Below are positions 55,135 to 64,000 of a DNA stretch of 64,000 bases, piece by piece. Source of the DNA: Conus ventricosus (Eukaryota > Mollusca > Gastropoda > Neogastropoda > Conidae); the NCBI GenBank assembly GCA_018398815.1, contig CM031595.1:141194614-141258613 (forward strand). The letters run 5' to 3'. Position numbers and translations under genes: made by a program. Numbering within the stretch: the stretch's first letter is position 1; the number at the start of each line of letters is the position of its first letter. The notes under the pieces are model-generated. The model ran no database searches, was not told the origin of the DNA, and worked only from the letters and a program-made list of their open reading frames with translations.

Positions 55135-55325
55135 CACTAGACAAAACACACTTAAAGAATACTGTTCTGTGGGATGGAAGGGACCAACAAATCACTAGAC
55201 AAAACACACTTAAAGAATACTGTTCTGTGGGATGGAAGGGACCAACAAATCACTGGACAAAACACACTTAAAGAATACTGTTCTGTGGGATGGAAGGGAC
55301 CAACAAATCACTAGACAAAACACAA
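55135..55325. repeat. 58-bp minisatellite, block after the transposon (~3 copies)
   Basis: The same unit as 52357-53971, continuing in phase after the insertion. It ends where an inverted-repeat element begins at 55326. Confidence 0.95.
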
Positions 55326-55560
55326 CGTGTTTCGACCTCTTTGGTCTTCTTCATGCAAGATAATAACATTCAGGACAATGACAATGAAGAACAAGCAATC
55401 GCTTATCAACGTGCACTTTGCGCCCAATTTGAGGAGGTAGTTGATTGCTCGTTCTTCGTTCCCATTGTCCTGAATGTTGTTCTGTCCTGAATGTTGTTCT
55501 GTCCTGAATGTTGTTCATCTTGCCTGAAGAAGACCAAAGAGGTAAAAAAAAAAAGTGTTG
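55326..55560. mobile_element. Inverted-arm repeat, possible Penelope-like terminal fragment
   Basis: The left arm (TCGACCTCTTTGGTCTTCTT near 55329) and right arm (GAAGAAGACCAAAGAGGT near 55527) are inverted copies. They also share CATTCAGGACAATG and AAGAACAAGCAATC. The right arm holds three tandem copies of TGTCCTGAATGTTGTTC. The CTGAAGAAGACC word is shared with the arms of the 1.37-kb foldback element. Confidence 0.55.
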
Positions 55561-55699
55561 TAATTTTTAGTCCCTTTCATCCGGCGGAATTGTATTCTTT
55601 TCAGACCAATTGATGTAGAACAGGGTCCCTGACAATCGCCGACTCCCTCACCTCTTTTACATCTGGCATAAATATGGGCAGTAGGTCTGCTTGTGGCAT

Positions 55700-55980
55700 G
55701 GCCATGAATAAGATAAGATAAGATAATGCTGCTTATAGCCCAGCCGACCGCAAAGGGCCACATCAGGGATGCCCATGTATAAAGTATGTACTTTTCATTA
55801 TTTGAGCAATGCATGATCATGTATGTTTATGTATGCCTGTATGTGCTATTTTAGAGAAATGTGTATATACGGGAGAGAGAGACTGTTACTTATAGCCCAG
55901 CCGACCGCAAAGGGCCATGTCAGAGCCTTTTGCGGTCAGCTGGGATATAAGCAACATTATCTCTCTCTCACTTATATACA
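55700..55980. repeat. Copies of the GATAAGATAA / TATAGCCCAGCCGACC dispersed repeat, one forming a hairpin
   Basis: 55707-55755 reads GATAAGATAAGATAATG, then CTTATAGCCCAGCCGACC. 55885-55963 holds the same block followed by its inverse (TTTTGCGGTCAGCTGGGATA), giving a stem of about 28 bases. The 41-bp insertion at 12800 and a diverged copy at 61480-61510 belong to the same family. Confidence 0.7.
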
Positions 55981-56446
55981 TATTTATTTAAAATAGCGCA
56001 TACAGACATACGTTTGTTGTATATTTATTTTTAATACAAAATTTTCTTAGATGCGTTTTGGTATGCATATGTAATATTATCAAAATGTGTTATGTAGAAA
56101 ATTATGTGTCGTATCACTACTTATTGTAAAGCACTAGAGCAGTTTTCTGGAGATGCAGGGTAAGTATCCAGTATAATTATCATTATTAGGTCACCTTATA
56201 ATTGCATACTATGTCTTTCTTGGACTTTTTTTTTTTTTAAATAAAGGGGACTCCCGTGACCAAACCAAACAAAAACAAAAACCTCTGCCTCAACTAAATG
56301 CACACAAAATCAAATCTTTTCATCAGTCTTTTTTTAATCACTTTATTGACTCAGGGACAATGAATAACATTTTATTATCATTTCAATAATAATGATTCAT
56401 AAAGAGAATACTCTTGCAGTCTGACACAAGCCACAAACATTAGTCA

Positions 56447-57727
56447 CTCAGTCCATCTCAGCCAGTCACAATCAACCATACATTCCCCCTTTTCCATCTC
56501 AGCCAGTCACAATCAACCATACATACCCCCTTTTCGATCTCAGCCAGTCACAATCAACCATACATACCCCCTTTTCCATCTCAGCCAGTCACAATCAACC
56601 ATACATTCCCCCTTTTCCATCTCATCCAGTCACAATCAACCATACATACCCCCTTTTCCATCTCAGCCAGTCACAATCAACCATACATACCCCCTTTTCC
56701 ATCTCAGCCAGTCACAATCAACCATACATTCCCCCTTTTCCATCTCAGCCAGTCACAATCAACCATACATTCCCCCTTTTCCATCTCAGCCAGTCACAAT
56801 CAACCATACATACCCCCTTTTCCATCTCAGCCAGTCACAATCAACCATACTACCCCCTTTTCCATCTCAGCCAGTCACAATCAACCATACATTCCCCCTT
56901 TTCCATCTCAGCCAGTCACAATCAACCATACATACCCCCTTTTCCATCTCAGCCAGTCACAATCAACCATACATACCCCCTTTTCCATCTCAGCCAGTCA
57001 CAATCAACCATACATTCCCCCTTTTCCATCTCAGCCAGTCACAATCAACCATACATACCCCCTTTTCCATCTCAGCCAGTCACAATCAACCATACATACC
57101 CCCTTTTCCATCTCAGCCAGTCACAATCAACATACATTCCCCCTTTTCCATCTCAGCCAGTCACAATCAACCATACATACCCCCTTTTCCATCTCAGCCA
57201 GTCACAATCAACCATACATACCCCCTTTTCCATCTCAGCCAGTCACAATCAACCATACATACCCCCTTTTCCATCTCAGCCAGTCACAATCAACCATACA
57301 TTCCCCCTTTTCCATCTCAGCCAGTCACAATCAACCATACATTCCCCCTTTTCCATCTCAGCCAGTCACAATCAACCATACATTCCCCCTTTTCCATCTC
57401 AGCCAGTCACAATCAACCATACATTCCCCCTTTTCCATCTCAGCCAGTCACAATCAACCATACATTCCCCCTTTTCCATCTCAGCCAGTCACAATCAACC
57501 ATACATACCCCCTTTTCCATCTCAGCCAGTCACAATCAACCATACATACCCCCTTTTCCATCTCAGCCAGTCACAATCAACCATACATTCCCCCTTTTCC
57601 ATCTCAGCCAGTCACAATCAACCATACATTCCCCCTTTTCCATCTCAGCCAGTCACAATCAACCATACATTCCCCCTTTTCCATCTCAGCCAGTCACAAT
57701 CAACCATACATTCCCCCTTTTCCATCT
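56447..57727. repeat. 41-bp minisatellite (~31 copies)
   Basis: Units of 41 bases containing ATCTCAGCCAGTCACAATCA and ACCATACAT(A/T)CCCCCTTTT. The copies are almost identical. The main variable site is A or T before CCCCC, plus single-base deletions in two or three units (e.g. ACCATACTACCCCC near 56845). Confidence 0.97.
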
Positions 57728-58348
57728 CCATGTCACAATCAACCATACATCCCTTTCACTCAGAAACATGCAACCATCATACTCTCTCTTCATCTCATTT
57801 CTCTCTCCATCACAATCCCATATCATGGTACAAACATGCCCTCACTTCACAGAAACATGCATCACATCATAGTATCCTCCGCTCCTCTCTCTTCCTCTCC
57901 TCTCTCTCATCACACACACACACCACAGGACCACACAATGCCACACTCACACACACACACAATGCAAGCACACCACAACACATATACATCACAGGCAAGC
58001 ATCACATACATATACACATACACATCTGCGCGATTGTGGCACACCACACACATCAACACCACCACACCATCACACATATTCAATCTCAAACAGGACACTG
58101 AGGCTGAGGTCTTGGTAACTCCTCAAACATGTATACATCATTTATCAAACAGTCAACCATTCCAATAATAAACATGAAGCCACACAGAGGACCGTTTGTA
58201 ATTGCCTTCGGACACGCACCATTTTACAGTTCACCCATCAAACGCCATCCAAACCCAGGTTTACAAACACATGGCAGTTCACACTGATCACGGCATGATG
58301 TGTGATGTCACAGTTTCTGTGGTGATGATCACAGAAGCCACCTTAAAG
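57728..58348. other. Sequence between minisatellite and ATG12 3' end
   Basis: CA-rich low-complexity sequence (57900-58070). ATG12 3' untranslated sequence should lie here on the minus strand, but no confident polyadenylation signal was seen. Confidence 0.5.
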
Positions 58349-58407
58349 TCATCCCCAGGCTTGTGCCAGCAGTAATAGATCACCAATTTGCCATCACTGC
58401 CAAAGCA
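58349..58407 (-). CDS. ATG12: ATG12 exon 4 (terminal), one missing base inferred
   Basis: The acceptor is GTACAG. It encodes CFGSDGKLVIYYC. As written the frame then goes to WHKPGDDF and on to a stop about 28 codons later. One base out of phase the DNA reads AQAWG followed by TGA (58351-58349), the exact conserved ATG12 end with the Gly needed for conjugation. One extra G in TGCTGGCA (near 58367) joins the two and gives 20 codons. Confidence 0.88.
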
Positions 58408-58427
58408 CTGTACACACAACACACACA

Positions 58428-58473
<46 letters not shown>

Positions 58474-58641
58474 TTTCATCACAACCACCTAAACAATGGG
58501 TGCGCTCACACACACAAACACACAAGTTTATAATAACTACTAAAGAACTGCAGACACACACACATGCACATCAGTTTATCATCACTTCTAAAGCACTGAA
58601 CATACACATGCCAGAAACCTGATAACCATTACAACCAAAAG

Positions 58642-58687
<46 letters not shown>

Positions 58688-58718
58688 AGCACTTTATCAT
58701 TTCTAACAAAGCATACAG

Positions 58719-58772
<54 letters not shown>

Positions 58773-61621
58773 CACACACACACACACACACACACACAAA
58801 GAGCACTTTATCATTTCTAACAAAGCATACAGCATACACACTACAGGAAATACTGATGAGAGCATGTTTACAAACATCAGACATCAGAGAACTCACATCA
58901 AAGAGAGTTCCAATTTCTGTATCTGGAGAAGGTGAAAAGGACTGGTTCACGTAAACAAACTGAAACACAGACAGCAAGGCAATCATTAATGTAAAAACTA
59001 GGGGGCCGGATAGCTCAGTTGGTAGAGCGCCGGACTCGTGATCCTGGGGTTGCGGCTTCGAATTTCGGTATAGGGGGATTTTTCCCTCGGAGTTAACATT
59101 GGTTCTGACTCCATTCCCCATATAGTCCTTCGAATGAGACTATAAACTGAGGTTCCGTGTGTGAACGCACGCATAACATCTTGCACACACGTAAAATCCC
59201 ATCACCAACTTTCGGAAGAGAAGGCCAGTTTGGCCGTTGGTATGGATGACACGTGACACATAGCATGCACCTTCCCCGAAGATGGAGTATGGCTGCCTTA
59301 ATGGCGGGATAAAAAAGGGTCATACACACAAAACTCCACTGCCTGGTTATACAGGGAGTGTCCGCAGGAGTATCAGCCTGCATACGCAGAAAGAAAGAAT
59401 GTAAAAACTGCTGAAATACAGGAGAAAAAAACACACACACACACACCCCAAACCTGGAAGCACCAACCTAATTCTCCTTCAGATTTCAGAAATAACATAG
59501 ATACAAATGCACAAAAACAATACTCCCCACATGGCTGTCAGCAATATGTCCCCTTCAGTCACGAATAACAGATTTGAAAAATGCATGAAATAATACTCCC
59601 CATTTGGCTGTTTGTTGCTGACAGTTGTCTGGAGAGTATTGTTCTGTGCATTTTTGTGTCTGCTATTTGTAATGTCTGAACAAGATGTATTTGTTGAAAA
59701 TTTACCTGTTTCATATTGGGAATCAAAGTAAGTATAACTTTGCATCTTGTTTTCTGTGAGTCTTTTCTGTGACTGCCAGCTCTGCTGGGTATCTTCTTTT
59801 GCTTCGTTTCTTTTGAGTGTATGTGGCTGATATTAAACACAGCAAAAATAAATAGCAATGCTTCCTAACTCTTCTATAAACAATAACAATAAGAAAATTC
59901 TGACCTTGATAGCCAGTTGTAACAAATCTCGCCAGTTGACAAATTCATCCTATAGTAACCACCACAAACCAGCTTTAAGCTGAGGTGGTGAAAAGGAACC
60001 CAGATGATGATACTGTCAAGGAGCTGAGATTTCATAAAAAACAGAACTGATGTGACAAGTGCTGAGATGGTCATACCTATATTTGTTAGTGTGCTGAGAA
60101 TCTCAGATGGTCTTTACCTTCATGTTTCCTACTGAAAGTTCTGCAATGGTAGTATTTTCACATTTATAACTGTTCTGAGATGATGACAACTTACTATTTA
60201 GTATTGTTCTAAAACAATGGTAGCTATACAAAAAGAAAGTATGGAAAATATTATATTTATATCATCATTTCATTGTGCTAGGACAAAAGTATCTTCAAAA
60301 CACAGTTCACCCACTGGGATCTGTGGCTGGGCCTAAATCTTATGAGTTAATTTGTACAAGGTTTGTTCTTTTTTGTTAACATGAAAATAGTTCTAAAATA
60401 CAAGCAAGCAAGTAACAGTGCAAAGCCAGTTCAAATGAAATAAAAACACAGAAATGGAATAGCATGTACTTACCACAGAATCTTCAGTTTCAGTGCGAAT
60501 AAACTTGCGGATAAACTCGCTGATCCAAGCAATCTGCTTCTGTCTGTCCACTGACCACTTCTTTTTCTTTAAAATAGGTGCATTTCCTGCTGGCTTTAAT
60601 AAGACGTCAACTGTAACATCATAAAAGTTACCTGGCTTAGCTACACATGTTAAACACCCGAACACATCTCACAAAAATACTTCTTTTCTTTAAATCTTTT
60701 AAAACCTAAATGGCCAAAACACTTTCTGTTTATTTACAACATTGTCAAGCTCCATTTTCATATACATGCCAAAACAGAAACTGACTGTTCTCATCCATTT
60801 GCTTAAAGACTTGTTAAATAATGAAATGACTGGTTACAACAAATATCAGAAATCTTCACATATGCTTCACTCATGTGTGGATATGATTATATGTACATGT
60901 CTTTATCTAGGTCGGTTACACATATGCTGATGCTAAATGTAAACGCTGACTATGTGTGCAGATGCATCTAAAAATATATACGTCACAGACTCATACGTAT
61001 TTAAAACAATGAATGGACTGACGTTTTTAAGCCATGCCAAAACTATAACGGCACTTGGCAAAGCACAGACCTCTGCTAAGGTTTTACAGTCCTCCTGGAT
61101 CCACCCTTAAACCTGAATCCACACCAAACTTAAATGGTTTATCCTATAGCAATATTTCATCCTTCCACCAACTTTGGTTAAAATTGTTTCTACACTTTTT
61201 GCATAACCTTGCTGCCAGACAGACAAACCAACCGACAGAAGCGGATGAATACATGACTTATTGGTCAAGGTAATAGTTTAAGCAAAAGTGTCATCACATG
61301 TGAAAAATGTCATCTATACAATCTACATTATACGACATTTTTGGAGGTTAATTTGATGGCATTCTTGAAAACTCCTAACACCAGCAAAATGAGGCACTGC
61401 TCCGGGAATCAGTGTTATGCCTAGTTCTTCAAACCCAGATTTAAAAGTTAAAAAAAAGAGCCATTTCAGTTTCAGCTTCACTATAGCCCAGCAGACCACA
61501 TGAAAGCCTTTCAGGGCTGTAAAAAAGTAAATGAAAGGAGTGCAAAGCTTGCACAACAGCCCATGAGAACACTCTTGACTTGAGTTTCTGCGTCAGATTG
61601 CAGCCTTTTATTTTGCTGAGA

Positions 61622-61672
<51 letters not shown>

Positions 61673-62580
61673 CTCCCTAACCTGATTCACGGCTCTGCGA
61701 TAGTTTTAGCGCAGATGGATTTTCTCCTGTCTTCAACCAATGAGTTTTGTCCTGAGGTACAACTCTGTGAACATAGCTCACTGAACAGGATAGACTGCAT
61801 AGAGTCAGTGATGTAGTTGTGCATAACAGACTTTACAATGTAATCGCTGGTGGATGTGATGATCCTGAAGAAAAAAAAGTCTGTAAAATGAGATGAAGAG
61901 AAGATTCATACAACTGGTTTTTTTTTTTTTTAGGTCCTTTGGGACACACACACACCTACACCTATAAATATATACACACAATATATACACACATGTACGC
62001 ACACTCACTTACAAATGTCTATACACACCGAACTACACACAAAAACACATATTAACACACACAAATAAGGATAACAATTTTGTTTATGACTGATTAACTA
62101 CAGATTTTAAACACTTTCAATACCAAAAGAAATCAAATTCCCAGTAACTATCAGCAGACACATTTTGACAGATCAACTTGAACTTAAATATCTCGCTCCT
62201 CCCCCCTGTCCCCCACAATCCCCTCCTTTCCTGGATGTGGTATGAGGACAGGACATGTTATAAAAATCACAAATGATTTGTGGTAAATTTCACAACATAA
62301 AGTCATCTGTGTTTTTACAGTCTTTTTTTGGTCTGATTCATCGGTAATATGAACAAATCTGTCAGAAAAGCAAACAAACGAACAAATAAACACATAAAAC
62401 AAAACAAAACAAACAGTTGTCTATGTTCTGATTTGGACTAAATGGATTCAAATGAATTCAACAAAGATGAAGCATGGACACATTTTGTTGTTGTTGTTGT
62501 TGCTGGTACCAACTGTCTTCTTAGCATTCTCTTGTACTTTTGGGTGGAACCTGCTATACACACACACATACACACACACA

Positions 62581-62622
<42 letters not shown>

Positions 62623-62910
62623 TACATACACATATGGACATAATAAAACACTAATTGTATTCTGCTCCTAAACGGAATAAAAATAAAGAAAAGCAAAAAC
62701 ACTTTTATGCCAAATAATACTGCAGCAGTGGAGTAGAAAGGGTTCAGACATCAAACTTACTTTTACTGCTGTGGTTTTGGGTGATGCAGGGGTTGGAGGT
62801 GGTGACACAGAGGGCTGTACAACAGAACCTGTGTCCTTGTCAGGTGCCGCCGCCCCCTCCGTCTCCCCACCTGCAACCTCAGGTGGGTCTCCGGATCCTT
62901 CCCCTGACAT
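58349..62910 (-). CDS. ATG12: Autophagy protein ATG12 (ubiquitin-like), four exons
   Basis: ATG12 is a ubiquitin-like modifier joined through its C-terminal Gly to ATG5 by ATG7 and ATG10. The ATG12-ATG5-ATG16 complex then promotes ATG8 lipidation on the growing autophagosome. Exons on the minus strand: 62910-62761 (acidic, low-complexity N-terminus), 60610-60474 (VDVLLKPAGNAPILKKKKW, ISEFIRKFI), 58959-58897 (FVYVNQSFSPSPDTEIGTLF) and 58407-58349 (CFGSDGKLVIYYC, AQAWG, stop). The length is about 136 residues against 140 in human. Two single bases appear to be missing: a G at the exon 1 donor and a G before the AQAWG end. Without them the conserved Gly C-terminus is lost. The gene is tail-to-tail with CFAP52. 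Confidence 0.93.
58420..58470. repeat. (CA)n microsatellite
   Basis: CA repeats in ATG12 intron 3, starting about 13 bases upstream (in gene sense) of the exon 4 acceptor. Confidence 0.9.
58643..58850. repeat. Duplicated (CA)n blocks with a shared GAGAGCACTTTATCATT flank
   Basis: Two CA tracts (58643-58684 and 58722-58799) are each followed by AGAGCACTTTATCATTTC and AACAAAGCATACAGCATACA. This indicates a local duplication of microsatellite plus flank in ATG12 intron 3. Confidence 0.85.
58897..58959 (-). CDS. ATG12: ATG12 exon 3
   Basis: The acceptor is GTTTCAG and the donor is GTGAGT. The 63 bases encode FVYVNQSFSPSPDTEIGTLF and D, matching [22 protein letters not shown]. Phase 0 at both ends. 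Confidence 0.95.
59000..59397 (+). mobile_element. tRNA-derived SINE (family A), intact with target duplication
   Basis: 398 bases flanked by the 12-mer AATGTAAAAACT (58988-58999 and 59398-59409). The head GGGGGCCGGATAGCTCAGTT contains an A box; B-box-like GGCTTCGAATTTC follows. The core CCCCGAAGATGGAGTATGG is shared with SINE family B. It lies in ATG12 intron 2, antisense to the gene. Confidence 0.95.
59398..60473. other. ATG12 intron 2, rest
   Basis: AT-rich sequence without a supported feature. Confidence 0.5.
60474..60610 (-). CDS. ATG12: ATG12 exon 2
   Basis: The acceptor is GTTACAG before 60610 and the donor is GTAAGT after 60474. It encodes DVLLKPAGNAPILKKKKW, SVDRQKQIAWISEFIRKFI and RTETEDSV, matching [21 protein letters not shown]...LIDFIKKFLK. 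It starts with two bases of a Val codon, but exon 1 as written ends in phase 0. An alternative acceptor at 60635 would fit the phase yet lacks a pyrimidine tract and adds non-conserved residues. Confidence 0.92.
60611..62760. other. ATG12 intron 1
   Basis: Contains (GT)n at 61626-61670, (CA)n at 62558-62620, a diverged TATAGCCCAGCAGACC repeat near 61489, and a segment at 61050-61220 resembling 34095-34270. On the minus strand 61861-61690 an open, exon-like stretch is discussed in the findings. Confidence 0.5.
62761..62910 (-). CDS. ATG12: ATG12 exon 1
   Basis: The start at 62910 opens MSGEGSGDPPEVAGGETEG, then a Pro/Ser/Thr-rich stretch ending SPKTTAVK before donor GTAAGT. Divergent, disordered N-termini of this size are normal for ATG12. 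One G appears to be missing at the donor (AAAAGTAAGT instead of AAAAGGTAAGT). It would provide the first base of the Val codon completed by exon 2. Confidence 0.85.
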
Positions 62911-64000
62911 GCTTAGCTAGGCTCTTCCCTTCTTTATTCCTGAGGTACACCAATCCCACGTTTTCTGGCTGCACAGTTTGAAAAATGATCTATCACAGAC
63001 ACTCAGACAGTGATCTCCCTTTTGCACACCATTCACGGTCAGTGATGTCCCTACAGCACTTGGTTAGTTATCTCTTTACAGCAGGCAAACCAGTCAGTTA
63101 TCATAAGTGCATAAAGAAGTGGAATAAATATTAAATATTAATACTAGGTTGCGAAACAAGTAGAGTTTCTGCCCTGTCGCTTCTCAGCTCCATCTATACC
63201 GTATACGTGTTGCTTTAATTTGTAGTTGAACTGGGTTACTGGGGGAAAAATACCGTTTCTACAAATTTTACACTTGAACAAGCAAAATGATAAGGTATAT
63301 CCAGATCAAGAGTAGATGGTAAAATAGCAAAATGAAACAGTATTAATCACCAGCAGCTACATCCAGAGGGGCAACTCCCTCCTAATGAACAGTGAGCTAA
63401 AAGGCTCGGTGACCATTTTGTTTGCATCATGTTCTGGGATTTCACACTGGCAATACTAAATTGGCATCATGTGCGACACTGCTAGCTGCATGTAATGCTG
63501 CCAGCATGGTAGCATAAATGCATAAACAGGCATGTCAGTTTTCTTTTCAGCTGATTCCTCCTTTCTTTTCCAGCTTATTACCTCTTCTTTGCTGCAGGAA
63601 ATTGTTTGAACATTATCCACTCTCTCTTTTTTTTCCTCATGATAAATTATACAAAATGTGAATGCTTGTTAAAATTATTTTTTGAAAGCAAGAATTTTTT
63701 TTAATGTATTATAACAAATACTCTAAAGACAGAGTGCTACCTGTGTGCTTTTTAAAAAATTTTTTTATCCCACCTTCAAATAGTTCCATCATCAAACCAT
63801 CCACTCCTCCCAACTGTAGTCATAATTTTTTCCTGTTTTATCTTCAATAAGTTGACATACCTTTTGAAGTGACTGTAATCACTTGGTCAGACTTCAAAGT
63901 TCACTCCAAGTTGGAGTCCAAGTATCTCATTTACACCTTATGTCTGTGCTGTACCTTGTAGCATTATTTATCAATGATGCCATGATCTAATTGTAAGACT
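62911..64000. other. ATG12 upstream region
   Basis: No gene or repeat was recognised. The ATG12 promoter should lie just right of 62910, but no clear core promoter motif was seen. Confidence 0.5.

Noticed and set aside
52357..57727. CRISPR-like arrays
   Set aside because: The 58-bp and 41-bp arrays are contiguous tandem repeats without unique spacers, in animal DNA. They are minisatellites.
60635..60637. Alternative ATG12 exon 2 acceptor giving the right phase
   Set aside because: It has no pyrimidine tract and would add PGNFYDVT before the conserved core. A missing G at the exon 1 donor explains the phase better, though cDNA is needed.

Overview
The window is animal nuclear DNA. It has three spliced, conserved metazoan genes with large introns and many eukaryotic mobile elements (hAT, piggyBac, RTE-like and CR1-like LINEs, a Ty3-type LTR element, at least two SINE families, Penelope-like remnants), plus long GT/CA microsatellites and two large minisatellites. 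The mix of element families suggests a lophotrochozoan, most likely a marine gastropod mollusc. That is inference: no species marker is present.

Gene layout. A FOXK forkhead transcription factor lies on the minus strand (exons at 17595-17237, 9285-9091 and 6502-6206). It runs off the left edge in the middle of its DNA-binding domain. Divergent from it, CFAP52 (WDR16), a ciliary WD-repeat protein, lies on the plus strand in 13 exons from 23856 to 48437. Its promoter carries an RFX X-box-like site overlapping a forkhead site. Tail-to-tail with CFAP52, the autophagy ubiquitin-like protein ATG12 lies on the minus strand in four exons from 62910 to 58349. The three genes share no obvious pathway, although FOXK proteins are known repressors of autophagy genes in vertebrates.

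Mobile layout. 1-4141 is a hAT element abutting the tail of a piggyBac element. 5.4-7.5 kb and 9.3-16.9 kb (FOXK introns) hold a zinc-finger transposon remnant, LINE and SINE pieces, a second hAT copy and a nearly full-length RTE-like LINE. 19.4-21.5 kb holds degraded reverse transcriptases. CFAP52 intron 1 contains a CR1-like LINE and a young LTR retrotransposon (26713-32461), which is itself broken by a SINE. CFAP52 intron 9 holds a 1.37-kb near-perfect palindromic element. 50.4-57.7 kb, between CFAP52 and ATG12, is repeat territory: a SINE, a small relative of the palindrome, a 58-bp minisatellite split by a DNA transposon, and a 41-bp minisatellite.

Two things stand out. First, a foldback element family (42258-43627 and 51291-51453) with a shared asymmetric head of about 40 bp, inverted arms and 12-bp target duplications. 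Second, conserved exons repeatedly lack exactly one base, nearly always explicable as one missing G or C in a run. Splice phases and conserved motifs show that the base should be there, so many 'frameshifts' here are probably consensus errors rather than biology.
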